From: Reichenbachiella faecimaris
GTDB lineage: Bacteria > Bacteroidota > Bacteroidia > Cytophagales > Cyclobacteriaceae
Assembly: GCF_900176375.1 (NCBI RefSeq)
Contig: NZ_FWYF01000001.1
Location: 1,374,449-1,438,448, forward strand
Reading direction: 5' to 3'
Length of the DNA: 64,000 bases
Shown here: piece by piece, positions 53,757 to 62,793 of the stretch
Numbering within the stretch: position 1 is the first letter of the stretch
Layout of the letters: each line of letters opens with the position of its first letter
Program-made: the position numbers and the translations under genes
The notes under the pieces: model-generated
Told to the model about the DNA's origin: nothing
The model's input: the letters and a program-made list of their open reading frames with translations, nothing else
Databases searched by the model: none

Positions 53757-55736
53757 TTATTCGGTCAGAATAAGTTTGGTGATCCGAGTCCGACCATTGC
53801 TATCGAGAACTGAAATGATATAAGTACCTACTCGCATTCCTTCCTGATCAATCTTCAGCTTCTTCTTATTTGTCTTAGTTTCCAAAACTTTCACTCCATT
53901 CATATCATGAATAGTAACTTGTCTGACCGCATGGTCTTTAAAATGAATATAAACATCTTCATCGTCAGAAGGGTTCGGATACAACAATAGTGTATCAAGA
54001 TCATTCTGACTTATTGACGTTATGGTAGCTGAAGTGGTGGCACTGGCTAGATCAGACCAAGGTGAATAACCATATTCATTCACTGACCTTATTCTATAAT
54101 GAAAAGTTGTTCCTGTAGTTAAATTTGTATCATTCCACGTAGTCAAATCAGCATCTATCACGGCCACTTCAAACCATTCTTCCGTGTCGCCGTGAGATCT
54201 TATCAACTGAAAGGAGTTTTCATCGTCTGAAAGGTCATTCCAAGTCAAGGAAATTTCTCCTGAATCGCCAGATTCAGCAATTAAATTACCTGGCGTAATT
54301 GGGAGCGTTTCACTTCCGCCGTTTCCAATTGATACAATGAGATTTAATTCATTTACACCAGATTCGGTATCATACTCACCAAAATGAGCCAACTGTATAG
54401 AATAAGCAGGGTCGTCCGCCAAGCTCATCGTCTGATCCTTGAATCGAATACCTACCATATAGTTGCCGTTGTCCAAGAATGCTGGGACTACCACTGATCC
54501 AGACAATGAAGTTTCGCCTGGTTGCCAATGCCTTATATCAGTGTTGCTTCCGCCATAATCAACTGCTGTTCTTGTCCCTGAAGACAAACTGGTTAGCACC
54601 AGTTGTATATCCTTGTTTTGGGTAGGGGCTGCATACCCTTCATTGACAAATACAAACTCGAAATTCAGCGTTCCTCCTACATCTATGGTTTCCGAGATTT
54701 CAGCCTGCTTCAAACTCAATCTATAACCCAACGCTAAGTTGATTTCGTCATGACATTCTTGTTCTCTCCATTTGGTATAGACCTGCCTGTTGTAGTCCCT
54801 ATTCAGATAGGTCCAATGCAATTCCTTCATTCTTGGAACACTCAATTCGCAATCACTATACTCATTAGAAGCATCACAAGTTTCCCCTCCAGAAATGGTA
54901 TATTTTGTTGACTGGCTCAAATAGCTAATATCCTCGTCCAAATTTGTATATGTACCATAATCGGATGCATTGGCTAAAAAACAATCATTATGATGGCCAA
55001 TCCTTGATTTGTTAGTGCCGTCATAAGCCTCATCATCAGAAATAGGCTGATCACTTTGTGTGGCATTTTGAATAATAGCTGGTGTTCTTCCTTGCACAGC
55101 AATATTTTCAGGGACAGCATCTAAAAGTGCTTCAATCACCATTCGCCTGTTCTGCTGATCCTCCTCAAAAGCAATGAAATTTGCTCCAGCAAAATTTTCA
55201 GTGTAATACCACTCACCCCAGGCACCAATAAATCCAGCTTGAATGCCTGCAATTACATCACTGTTCTCAGTGAGCACAGGTTTAAGTGAAGCAATATGCG
55301 CTAGGACAATTTCGGGTGTTGCATCCCAAATCTCAGCATCTTGAGATGCGCTATAAGCAAAGCGTATAACGCATTTCACTCCAGCACTTCTTATAGCATC
55401 AAAATCATCTTGCATTTTCTCCAAATACACAGCACCTACCTCACTTTCATCTAAAAATTGATGAAGGTAAAACAGGCGTAGAATTAATGTAATATTGTCT
55501 TCAACTCTGTTCCTTGTTAGCTCGTCGACAGCTAGTGGAATGTAATCACCTGAAAGATTACTTCCTCCAGTAAAACTATAATAGTCATCATACCAGCCCC
55601 TTTCCGGATTAGCAATCTCAGATGATGATGACACATACTGAGTGATTATATTTTGCGTGTAGCCGTATGTGCCCGCAAAAGTCTCATATAAAAACAAGCA
55701 CGCAGATAGATATTTCCTAACTCTTCTGAAATTCAT
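53757..55736 (-). CDS. Secreted DUF4874/DUF4832 protein with FN3 and type IX sorting domain
   Basis: A 659-aa protein. It has a hydrophobic N-terminus (to about residue 28, TYGYTQ), then the DUF4874 part with NPERGWYDDYYSF, ITLILRLFYLHQFL, VKCVIRFAYS and GIQAGFIGAWGEWYYTENF. The DUF4832 part follows (GHHNDCFLANASDYGTY, YTISGGETCD, MKELHWTYLNRDYN). A beta-sandwich (~340-475), an FN3 domain (~485-575, NLIAESGDSGEISLTWNDL) and a type IX sorting domain (LLLYPNPSDDEDVYIHF) end it. The conserved aromatic cleft residues and W-x-E are consistent with a glycosidase. It is 34 bp upstream of the 52202 gene in the same direction. Function is not established. Confidence 0.8.
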   Translation of the reverse strand: MNFRRVRKYLSACLFLYETFAGTYGYTQNIITQYVSSSSEIANPERGWYDDYYSFTGGSNLSGDYIPLAVDELTRNRVEDNITLILRLFYLHQFLDESEVGAVYLEKMQDDFDAIRSAGVKCVIRFAYSASQDAEIWDATPEIVLAHIASLKPVLTENSDVIAGIQAGFIGAWGEWYYTENFAGANFIAFEEDQQNRRMVIEALLDAVPENIAVQGRTPAIIQNATQSDQPISDDEAYDGTNKSRIGHHNDCFLANASDYGTYTNLDEDISYLSQSTKYTISGGETCDASNEYSDCELSVPRMKELHWTYLNRDYNRQVYTKWREQECHDEINLALGYRLSLKQAEISETIDVGGTLNFEFVFVNEGYAAPTQNKDIQLVLTSLSSGTRTAVDYGGSNTDIRHWQPGETSLSGSVVVPAFLDNGNYMVGIRFKDQTMSLADDPAYSIQLAHFGEYDTESGVNELNLIVSIGNGGSETLPITPGNLIAESGDSGEISLTWNDLSDDENSFQLIRSHGDTEEWFEVAVIDADLTTWNDTNLTTGTTFHYRIRSVNEYGYSPWSDLASATTSATITSISQNDLDTLLLYPNPSDDEDVYIHFKDHAVRQVTIHDMNGVKVLETKTNKKKLKIDQEGMRVGTYIISVLDSNGRTRITKLILTE

Positions 55737-56170
55737 AACGAATAGTCCTAACCTTATAATAAACCAACATAATCTTACTTATAAACGCAATATAATAAGT
55801 TTTCACAAGTTTATTTATTTTATTTACTTTCTTTTAATGGTTTGTCAAGTCAATTATCTCGCGAAATAAATTAAATCGAAAACTATTGACTCGAAATAGT
55901 AACGCATAGTAACAAACAAATTATCCATAAGTGATTTATAGCTAAATCTCTCAAGGTTGCGCCAGCACTCATAAAATAGCCCCTATTACATCAAAAGTCC
56001 ATTTTAGTGCCAGATAACAGGCGATCACACATCTTGAAATAAATAAACGACTAAATATTTTATTTTATTTTTCTTCACCTACAAAAAAGCTAAACGAAAG
56101 TTATATATTTTTTATTTCTTTCTTTTTAATTATATTTACTTTTTTTACTAACCTTTTAAAGTAAACTCAC
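55737..56170. other. Divergent promoter region of the two DUF4874/DUF4832 genes
   Basis: Very AT-rich with no credible coding sequence. AAACGAAAGTTATA at 56092-56105 carries the ACGAAAGT half-site seen at the other DeoR-type candidate sites. A looser TTTACTTTCTTTT is near 55825. Confidence 0.5.
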
Positions 56171-59100
56171 ATGAAAAAAACACTACTATTGATTATTGTT
56201 TTCCTCAACCTTATTAATTTAAGTACGCAGAAAATGTATGGTCAAACCTTAAAATCATCCTCCTATTCTGAGGATCTTGACGCCATTCTGAATCCAGAAA
56301 GAGGATTTTACAAACACACCGAGTCGCACAACGGATTTCCATCTGTCTTTGTTAACTCATACGCTCAATTGTCTTCAGCGCAACTTGACGGTTTTTTGTC
56401 TGAGAACATTTCGCTTGTCTTAAGACTGTTTTACATTCACGAATTTGCAAATGTAGATACCATTAGCCAGGCTTATCAGACCAAAATGCAAACGGATTTT
56501 GATCTTTTGAGACAAAAGGGTATGAAAGCTATCGTAAGATTTGCGTATAGCAACATTCAAGATTCATTAGACCTGAATGTTACTCCAGAGCGTATTGATG
56601 GGCACCTTCAGTCTGTCAAGTCTATATTGGCTGCCAATCAGGACATAATTCTTGTGGTCCAGGCGGGATTGATTGGGACTTGGGGAGAATGGTATTATAC
56701 CAATAACTTCGGAAATGCAGGGTCGATTTCAGCTGCTGACTATGAAAAAAGGTTTCAGGTAATCACCTCACTGTTGGACAATGTGCCTGCAGGTGTTGCT
56801 GTACAATTGAGAACTCCCGATTATAAGAGACGATATTTGGAGGCTATCGGAGAAAGTACCAGTGCAATATCCGCTTCGGAGGCATATAATCCCGCACTGG
56901 TGAAAGCACGCCTGGGTCATCACAATGACTGTGTTCTTTCCACGCCAGATGGTAGAGTACATGAAATAACCATACCAAAGAGTGATTTTTCTAGCCTTGC
57001 CGACACCTTGTTTGTTGGCTATAGAGGAATGTGGGATACTTACGGAACTGCTGATACTACACTCTGGGCGAATAGTACACAAAGCCAGTTGCCAATTAAT
57101 TCGGATCCGTTGGCTCAATATGTATTGGGTTCAAACAGTATTTCTGGTGGATGGGATGCCCTACCTAATTTGGTGACTTTTGTCAATGGAACCGTGCAGG
57201 AATTTAAAATGGCGGACGATGGTACCAATCTCTACATCAGAGTAGCCGAAAGTGGCTATCTCGCGTCAGGGAAATTGAGATTCGATATTTTGATCAATAC
57301 CGACGAAAATATAAGTACAGGATGGGCAGACGCTACCTTTTGGACTTCATCAGGGGCAGACTATCTGATACAGAAGTATTTAGATGCGTCTGTGACCTTA
57401 AATCAGCATACTGGAAGTGGTAGCGGGTTTACCTGGAATGCTTCAAGTTCTACCATTAGTTCTACTTTGGCATACACGGATTCTTTTGATGATCAGGGAA
57501 CTTTCGTGACCACAGACGACATCAGCTGGGTGGCCGACGATAGCAACTATGTCATCCAAGGTGGTGAAACCTGTTTGCCGACCAATCAAAACGATTGCGC
57601 CAAGTCTGAGGCAAGATTGGCCCTTCATAAGTATACATATTTGAATAGCCTCTATCAGCCAGATGTGTTGGATAAATGGGAAACTCAGGGATGTCTGGAT
57701 GATATTGAAAATGAATTAGGCTATCGGATCAAATTGAATGCGGCTTCAATACAAGGATCAGTAGCTGCAGGTAGTAAGCTTTTTGTTTCGCTAGATATTA
57801 CCAATCAGGGTTATGCAGCCCCGGCTCGATTAAGACCGCTTTACCTGGTACTGCGAGACTCGATCACGTCTGCCGAGTATAGTATCCCGTTTGAAAGCCC
57901 TGCATCTGATGTTCGTATGTGGTTGTCTGGCAATACCGTGTTCAACGAATCGCTAGTAGTACCAGCTTCGGTACCGACTGGGACTTACAAACTATTCTTA
58001 AACCTTCCGGATGCGTCGTCATCTTTGGCTAGTAATGTTAATTATAGCATTCGTTTTGCAAATCAGAGTACCTGGGAGCCGACTACAGGATACAATGATT
58101 TGAGTTTATCGACCGAAGTTACAAGTGCTGGCTCACCATCAGTACCTACTATAGTAGTAGATGGAAGTTTGGCAGATTGGTCAAATGTAGACGCTATTGG
58201 TATAGGCACAGGAGCCGTAGGTGCAGTCAAAGCACACGATATTGCGGATACTTTGTTTGTCTCTGCGGCGGGAACGTTGGGGAATGGGTTTAATTTATAT
58301 ATAGATGCCGATGGACAAAGTTACACAGGGTATGAGGGGTGGTCAGAAGGCGCTGATTATAAACTGTCTGCCGACAAACTTTATCGTTTTGAATTTGATG
58401 AGTCTTGGGTTGAAATCGCCAGCTCAATCACCTATGTCCAAAACTCGACCTCTTTTGAGGTAAAGATTCCTAAAAATCTTTTATACGGATTAGACGAAAC
58501 CGTCAAAGTGGGTTATGAGAATTTGGTTAGTGAAGTGAGTTCAGGCAAGGCTCCTTCAGCCGGAAACTTGTTTTCTTATGCGCTTGATTATGCTGTTTCC
58601 GTACCAAGGCCTGCGATTGCGATCACTGCCGATGGCAGCTCAGCTGATTGGGCCTATGTAGATCCTTTGGTGCAAACCTCTGGAACACTTAAACTTCTTA
58701 AGGCTTTTGATGATCAAACTAACATCTATGTACTAGTAAAAGGTGATTTGACAAATGTCACATCAAATTATGATATGTATATGAATACTGACGGCAGTAC
58801 ACAGACAGGTTTGATAGATCCAGGTTTTTGGTCTACCACGGGACTGGATTACGCACTTCTTTCTGGGGTGATCTATGAGCATGATTCGGTGACGTCAAAG
58901 GCGAATAATGGAGGAAACCCAAATGCCTGGGCCTGGACTGTTGCTAGTGCATCTCCAACTATTCAAACGGCTTCGGACTCAAGTACAAGGGAGATTATTA
59001 TTCCTAAAAGTTTATTGAATGAACTCAGTATTGGATCATTTGTAGATATTGGATACAGAAAAATAAATTCAGGTACGGTTGTGCACAAACTACCAGCGTC

Positions 59101-61549
59101 TGGAGGCTTGGCCAGATACGCTATAGAAACACCATATGTTGAGGATCTGGAATCCCTGATCATTTCCGATGATGTTACTAATCTCACGTTGACGGTTCAA
59201 GGTGGCGTAATAACTACGACCTATGATGCACTACTTGATGCTGATAACAGTGCAGGTACTGGTTATTCCGATGGAGCCAGCGTAAGTGGAGCAGATTACT
59301 TGATTCAAAACGGGATTCTATATAGCTACGGTGGCGATGGAACTTCTTGGGCATGGAACACTACTGGAGTTACAATTACAGTGACAGACTCAGAGATTGA
59401 CCCAAATATTTCTCAGCGACAAATATCTGTCCCTAAGTCAGGTTTGAATTTGACATCGTCTGGTGCTACCATCAGATTGGTTTATAAGAGTACAGTTAGT
59501 TTTGCAGAAACCGCAAGGTTACCTGAATCTGGAATGGAGAGTTACGTTACCGTGAAAGCCTATATCCCAGAACTAGAAACCTATACTATTTCCGATGATG
59601 GAATCAATATTTACCTCACAGTAGAAGGATCAAATGTGACGGATACTTATGAGGCCTTTATCAATATCGATAATAACACAACTACAGGATATATAGATGC
59701 CACATGGACGACCATGGGAGCAGATTACCTAATCAAAGATGGCCTACTTTACCAGTATTCTGGTAGTAGCAACGAATGGGGTTGGACAAGTGTCCCTTCG
59801 GCTATTAATGTGATCAATACTCAGTTGACCGTTGATGTCAACAAAAGAGAGATTGCCATTCCCAGGGTTTCTATGTCCACTCTTGTGATCGATGACATCA
59901 TTACCTCGGGTTATAGAAATATTATTGGAATTGATCTAGGGGCATACATACCGGGTACTGGTGGGATGAAGCCACATACGGTATCGAATTCTTATGTGTC
60001 CGACCTTCAGGAAATAGTCATTACGGATGATCAGGATAGCGTTTACATTACTGTCAAGGGAGGTAACCTTGCCTCCACCTATGACCTTTTTATCAATAGT
60101 GATGAAAATGCGACCACAGGCTATTATGTACCAGCATGGGATGCCTCTGGTGCAGACCTTTTGGTACAGAATGGGACGTTGTATGATTACTCCGGAACTA
60201 GTAATGGATGGGGTTGGACTGGCAGCGCAAATAGTGTGGCTATACAAGACACTGACCTTGGAGGTGGCTTGCACCAAAGAAAAATCAGTGTTCCTAGAGC
60301 AGCTATTGCCAGCACCACGCTGACTGTAAGTGTTGGATATGGAAATACTAGTGGAGGTAACATCGTGGCACAACTTCCTGCTGATGGAGATATGTTGGCC
60401 TATGTACTTACGCCTTTAGAATTGACAATTGGTGAAGTGGGCAAGATTACCAACGATCAGGTCGATGGTAGTGAATGGACTTCAGTTTCGTTGACTAATA
60501 CCTACACTAACCCAGTGGTAATCATGAGTCCATTGAGCTACGAAAATGGACAACCAGCTACTTTGAGAGTTAAAGATGTTACATCCAGTTCTTTTAAATA
60601 TCAAATAGATGAATGGGACTATCTGAACGGCTCACACAGTGAAGAAAATTTCTTCTATCTGGTGGTAGAAGCGGGTGTTTATGAGTTAGATGGAGGCGTA
60701 ACTTTGCAGGCAGGGGCTACCTCTTCGGACGACGATTGGGCCAGTGTCGCTTTTACAGAGAGCTTTAGTACAACGCCGTTGGTATTTGCGCAAACGGTGA
60801 CATACAATGATGCCGCAGCACTTACCACGCGTATTCGCTGGATTGATAATGAAGCATTTGACTTGAAAGTGCAAGAAGAAGAGGGTAGCGACAATGAACA
60901 TGCTCTGGAAACAGTAGCATGGCTAGCGCTATCTGAAGGTGTGGGCAATATTGGCCGAACTTATGAGGTAAATGGTACGTCCCGGAACTATGATCATATT
61001 TTCTTCGAAAAATATCTGACCAACACTTACGACGACCCTCTACTCTTTGCGCATATGCAAACTTCATACGGTAGTGATGCCTGTGCTTTGAGGTACGATA
61101 ATCTGGACGAAGATGTGGTTGAGTTCAAGGTAGAAGAGGAAAAGTCGGCCGATTTTGAAACCAATCATACCAACGAAGAGATCGGCTTTTTCGTGCTCGA
61201 TAGTGCTGGTGTTATTAAAGGCAAGCAAGTGTATCAGGCTGGGGCAAGAATTAAAATTTCGGGCACAATAAGCGTAGAGCAGGAGGTCATTGAATCGACC
61301 TTTGAATATAATACATATCCTAATCCTGTATTTGATAATCTTAATATAGCTTATCAAATCAATCAAGAAGGATCAGTGAGTATCGAGATTTACGGTCTAG
61401 ATGGTCAAAAGCATTTTTCCCAAAGTGAAGTGTTTGTGGAAGGTCATTACGCACGATCAATTGCCATATCACACGTACCTAAAGGAATAGCTATTTTGAG
61501 AATACAGGCTCATGGTAAAGTGTATACTCACAAACTACTAGTAAAATAA
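56171..61549 (+). CDS. Giant secreted DUF4874/DUF4832 protein with CBM9-like array, lectin-like repeats and type IX sorting domain
   Basis: A 1792-aa protein. Signal peptide to ~25. DUF4874 part is 35-235 (NPERGFYKH, ISLVLRLFYIHEF, VVQAGLIGTWGEWYYTNNF). The DUF4832 part starts GHHNDCVLS and is interrupted at ~258-436 by one CBM9-like unit in shifted phase. It resumes at DDISWVADDSNYVIQGGETC and runs to ~655. Five tandem CBM9-like modules start near 662 (DGSLADWSNV), 820 (DGSSADWAYV), 992, 1134 and 1278, each with a Y(D)..(I/L)(D/N).D....TGY core and (R)EI.IPKS. Three lectin-like repeats (~1417-1700; WTSVSLTNTYTNPVVIMSPL, WASVAFTESFSTTPLVFAQ, YDHIFFEKYLTNTYDDPLLF) resemble the H-type lectin fold. 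A type IX sorting domain closes (YPNPVFDNLNIAY). It is probably surface-bound and attacks the locus polysaccharide. Catalysis is unproven. Confidence 0.82.
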   Translation: MKKTLLLIIVFLNLINLSTQKMYGQTLKSSSYSEDLDAILNPERGFYKHTESHNGFPSVFVNSYAQLSSAQLDGFLSENISLVLRLFYIHEFANVDTISQAYQTKMQTDFDLLRQKGMKAIVRFAYSNIQDSLDLNVTPERIDGHLQSVKSILAANQDIILVVQAGLIGTWGEWYYTNNFGNAGSISAADYEKRFQVITSLLDNVPAGVAVQLRTPDYKRRYLEAIGESTSAISASEAYNPALVKARLGHHNDCVLSTPDGRVHEITIPKSDFSSLADTLFVGYRGMWDTYGTADTTLWANSTQSQLPINSDPLAQYVLGSNSISGGWDALPNLVTFVNGTVQEFKMADDGTNLYIRVAESGYLASGKLRFDILINTDENISTGWADATFWTSSGADYLIQKYLDASVTLNQHTGSGSGFTWNASSSTISSTLAYTDSFDDQGTFVTTDDISWVADDSNYVIQGGETCLPTNQNDCAKSEARLALHKYTYLNSLYQPDVLDKWETQGCLDDIENELGYRIKLNAASIQGSVAAGSKLFVSLDITNQGYAAPARLRPLYLVLRDSITSAEYSIPFESPASDVRMWLSGNTVFNESLVVPASVPTGTYKLFLNLPDASSSLASNVNYSIRFANQSTWEPTTGYNDLSLSTEVTSAGSPSVPTIVVDGSLADWSNVDAIGIGTGAVGAVKAHDIADTLFVSAAGTLGNGFNLYIDADGQSYTGYEGWSEGADYKLSADKLYRFEFDESWVEIASSITYVQNSTSFEVKIPKNLLYGLDETVKVGYENLVSEVSSGKAPSAGNLFSYALDYAVSVPRPAIAITADGSSADWAYVDPLVQTSGTLKLLKAFDDQTNIYVLVKGDLTNVTSNYDMYMNTDGSTQTGLIDPGFWSTTGLDYALLSGVIYEHDSVTSKANNGGNPNAWAWTVASASPTIQTASDSSTREIIIPKSLLNELSIGSFVDIGYRKINSGTVVHKLPASGGLARYAIETPYVEDLESLIISDDVTNLTLTVQGGVITTTYDALLDADNSAGTGYSDGASVSGADYLIQNGILYSYGGDGTSWAWNTTGVTITVTDSEIDPNISQRQISVPKSGLNLTSSGATIRLVYKSTVSFAETARLPESGMESYVTVKAYIPELETYTISDDGINIYLTVEGSNVTDTYEAFINIDNNTTTGYIDATWTTMGADYLIKDGLLYQYSGSSNEWGWTSVPSAINVINTQLTVDVNKREIAIPRVSMSTLVIDDIITSGYRNIIGIDLGAYIPGTGGMKPHTVSNSYVSDLQEIVITDDQDSVYITVKGGNLASTYDLFINSDENATTGYYVPAWDASGADLLVQNGTLYDYSGTSNGWGWTGSANSVAIQDTDLGGGLHQRKISVPRAAIASTTLTVSVGYGNTSGGNIVAQLPADGDMLAYVLTPLELTIGEVGKITNDQVDGSEWTSVSLTNTYTNPVVIMSPLSYENGQPATLRVKDVTSSSFKYQIDEWDYLNGSHSEENFFYLVVEAGVYELDGGVTLQAGATSSDDDWASVAFTESFSTTPLVFAQTVTYNDAAALTTRIRWIDNEAFDLKVQEEEGSDNEHALETVAWLALSEGVGNIGRTYEVNGTSRNYDHIFFEKYLTNTYDDPLLFAHMQTSYGSDACALRYDNLDEDVVEFKVEEEKSADFETNHTNEEIGFFVLDSAGVIKGKQVYQAGARIKISGTISVEQEVIESTFEYNTYPNPVFDNLNIAYQINQEGSVSIEIYGLDGQKHFSQSEVFVEGHYARSIAISHVPKGIAILRIQAHGKVYTHKLLVK

Positions 61550-61590
61550 TATTAATAATGTGCGGTTAATTTATTAACCACACAACCAGA

Positions 61591-61628
61591 AGGCTGTCTG
61601 AGCAAATGCTCTAGACGGCCTTTTTTTT
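61591..61628 (+). terminator. Rho-independent terminator
   Basis: AGGC..GTCT.GAGC / GCTC.AGAC.GCCT imperfect stem around AAAT, then eight T. It lies 42 bp after the giant gene. Confidence 0.75.
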
Positions 61629-61812
61629 AAAGTCCCTTTTACGTCGTTTAAATAGATCTACCAAGCACATTTCTTAAAGAAAAGTTTTTCTACGTGCTCT
61701 CAGGCAACAATCGTTGATGCTTAGCGTCTTTTATCAATTTTGTTTGCGAGGTCACAATGCCACTAAAAAAAGACGACCTTTTAACTATTGGACGCAGATT
61801 TCTTGAGATGGT

Positions 61813-62030
61813 CAACTTGGATTGTAATCGTTGGATTCTTACTTCATTTCTTTCCTCTAGTGCTTGCTCACTGAGTTCTGGTTCATGTCAAGAAGTATAA
61901 AATAGGCACAGGTTAAGATTTTGTGGCCTATCGCCCTGGCTGACTTCTTGATGCAAATATGCTGTACTTGTAACAGATGTGTATTTAGTGTGTGTAATGC
62001 TGCCATAAAGCTTCTATTGGCTGTGTTTTG
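61813..62030 (-). mobile_element. IS110-family transposase C-terminal relic
   Basis: Leftward from about 62030 the frame reads FMAALHTLNTHLLQVQHI and KKSARAIGHKILTCAYFILL, which fits the C-terminal kkA..AigHkIL..iY..L block of IS110-type transposases. In the next frame, LSEQALEERNEVRIQRLQSK matches the following conserved helix. Frames are broken and nothing upstream remains. Confidence 0.5.
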
Positions 62031-62080
62031 AGATATTAGTTCGATAGTTTAAGGGTTGGTCACTTATCAACCTCTTTAAC

Positions 62081-62106
62081 AAAAAAACTGAGGCTTGTGC
62101 CTCAGT
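62081..62106 (-). terminator. Rho-independent terminator of the small secreted protein gene
   Basis: Perfect stem ACTGAGGC / GCCTCAGT, 4-base loop, with seven T on the minus strand, 28 bp after the stop at 62134. Confidence 0.85.
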
Positions 62107-62133
62107 CTATTCTTAAATAAGAAATATGTTTTA

Positions 62134-62619
62134 TTACTCCACCCTCACCATGTAAACCGCAGCATCATCATCTAAGGGCCTTCCATCTTCATAGGCGACT
62201 AAAACACCATCTTCGAAAATCCAGTACTCGTCGTCTCCCATCTGAAATGAGTCAGAGTCATCTATATATAGCTCTCCCCTGCTGTTAATATACCATTCCG
62301 AGTATTCAACTTCCTCCTCACCAAAGGCAGATACATATATCCTACATTCGTGATTATCACGGAATTCTAGTTCGATATCAATTTCATCCAGAATTCCTTC
62401 GACCAAGTTGCCAGTTGCTCTAAGTATCAATCTGGCAAAAGCATTGTCTTCATCACTAATTTCTTGTTCGAAAACATCCTCATCCAGAGAAATTTTCATT
62501 TTCCAAACACCTTCAAGGTCACTTTCGCGTACCCTACCATTTTGAGCATCAGCCGATTGAAATCCAATCAATAGGCCAGCAAGTATTATAAATTTATTCA
62601 TGAGCTTTTTCGTTTTCAT
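62134..62619 (-). CDS. Small secreted acidic protein of unknown function
   Basis: About 161 aa from ATG at 62619. ATG at 62601 (MNKFIILAGLLIGF) is equally possible. The signal peptide ends QSADAQ. The mature part is very acidic, with antiparallel-strand patterning (LEGVWKMKISLDEDVF, IDIELEFRDNHECRIYVS, EVEYSEWYINSRGELYID, YWIFEDGVLVAYEDG). This resembles lipocalin-like small beta-barrel proteins of Bacteroidota, in which a W-K-M start and W.I....G.L are common. One cysteine. It stands alone with its own terminator and no functional neighbour. Confidence 0.75.
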   Translation of the reverse strand: MKTKKLMNKFIILAGLLIGFQSADAQNGRVRESDLEGVWKMKISLDEDVFEQEISDEDNAFARLILRATGNLVEGILDEIDIELEFRDNHECRIYVSAFGEEEVEYSEWYINSRGELYIDDSDSFQMGDDEYWIFEDGVLVAYEDGRPLDDDAAVYMVRVE

Positions 62620-62793
62620 TACTATGTTATACAAGGTACAATCTTTTGTATAATACTGATGAAGTTCAAAAAAAGTTACACAGACCAGAAATATTTGTTT
62701 TCAAAACATTCCATACAGAACATTTAACATTCCCTTTCTATCATTGAAGGGGAATCATTAGTTTTGCAGAATAATTAATACGAATCAAGAACT

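Noticed and set aside
62744-62766. Promoter of ffh (TAGTTTTG near 62759)
   Set aside because: The -7-like element is good, but the nearest TTG upstream is at the wrong distance. Not listed as a feature.
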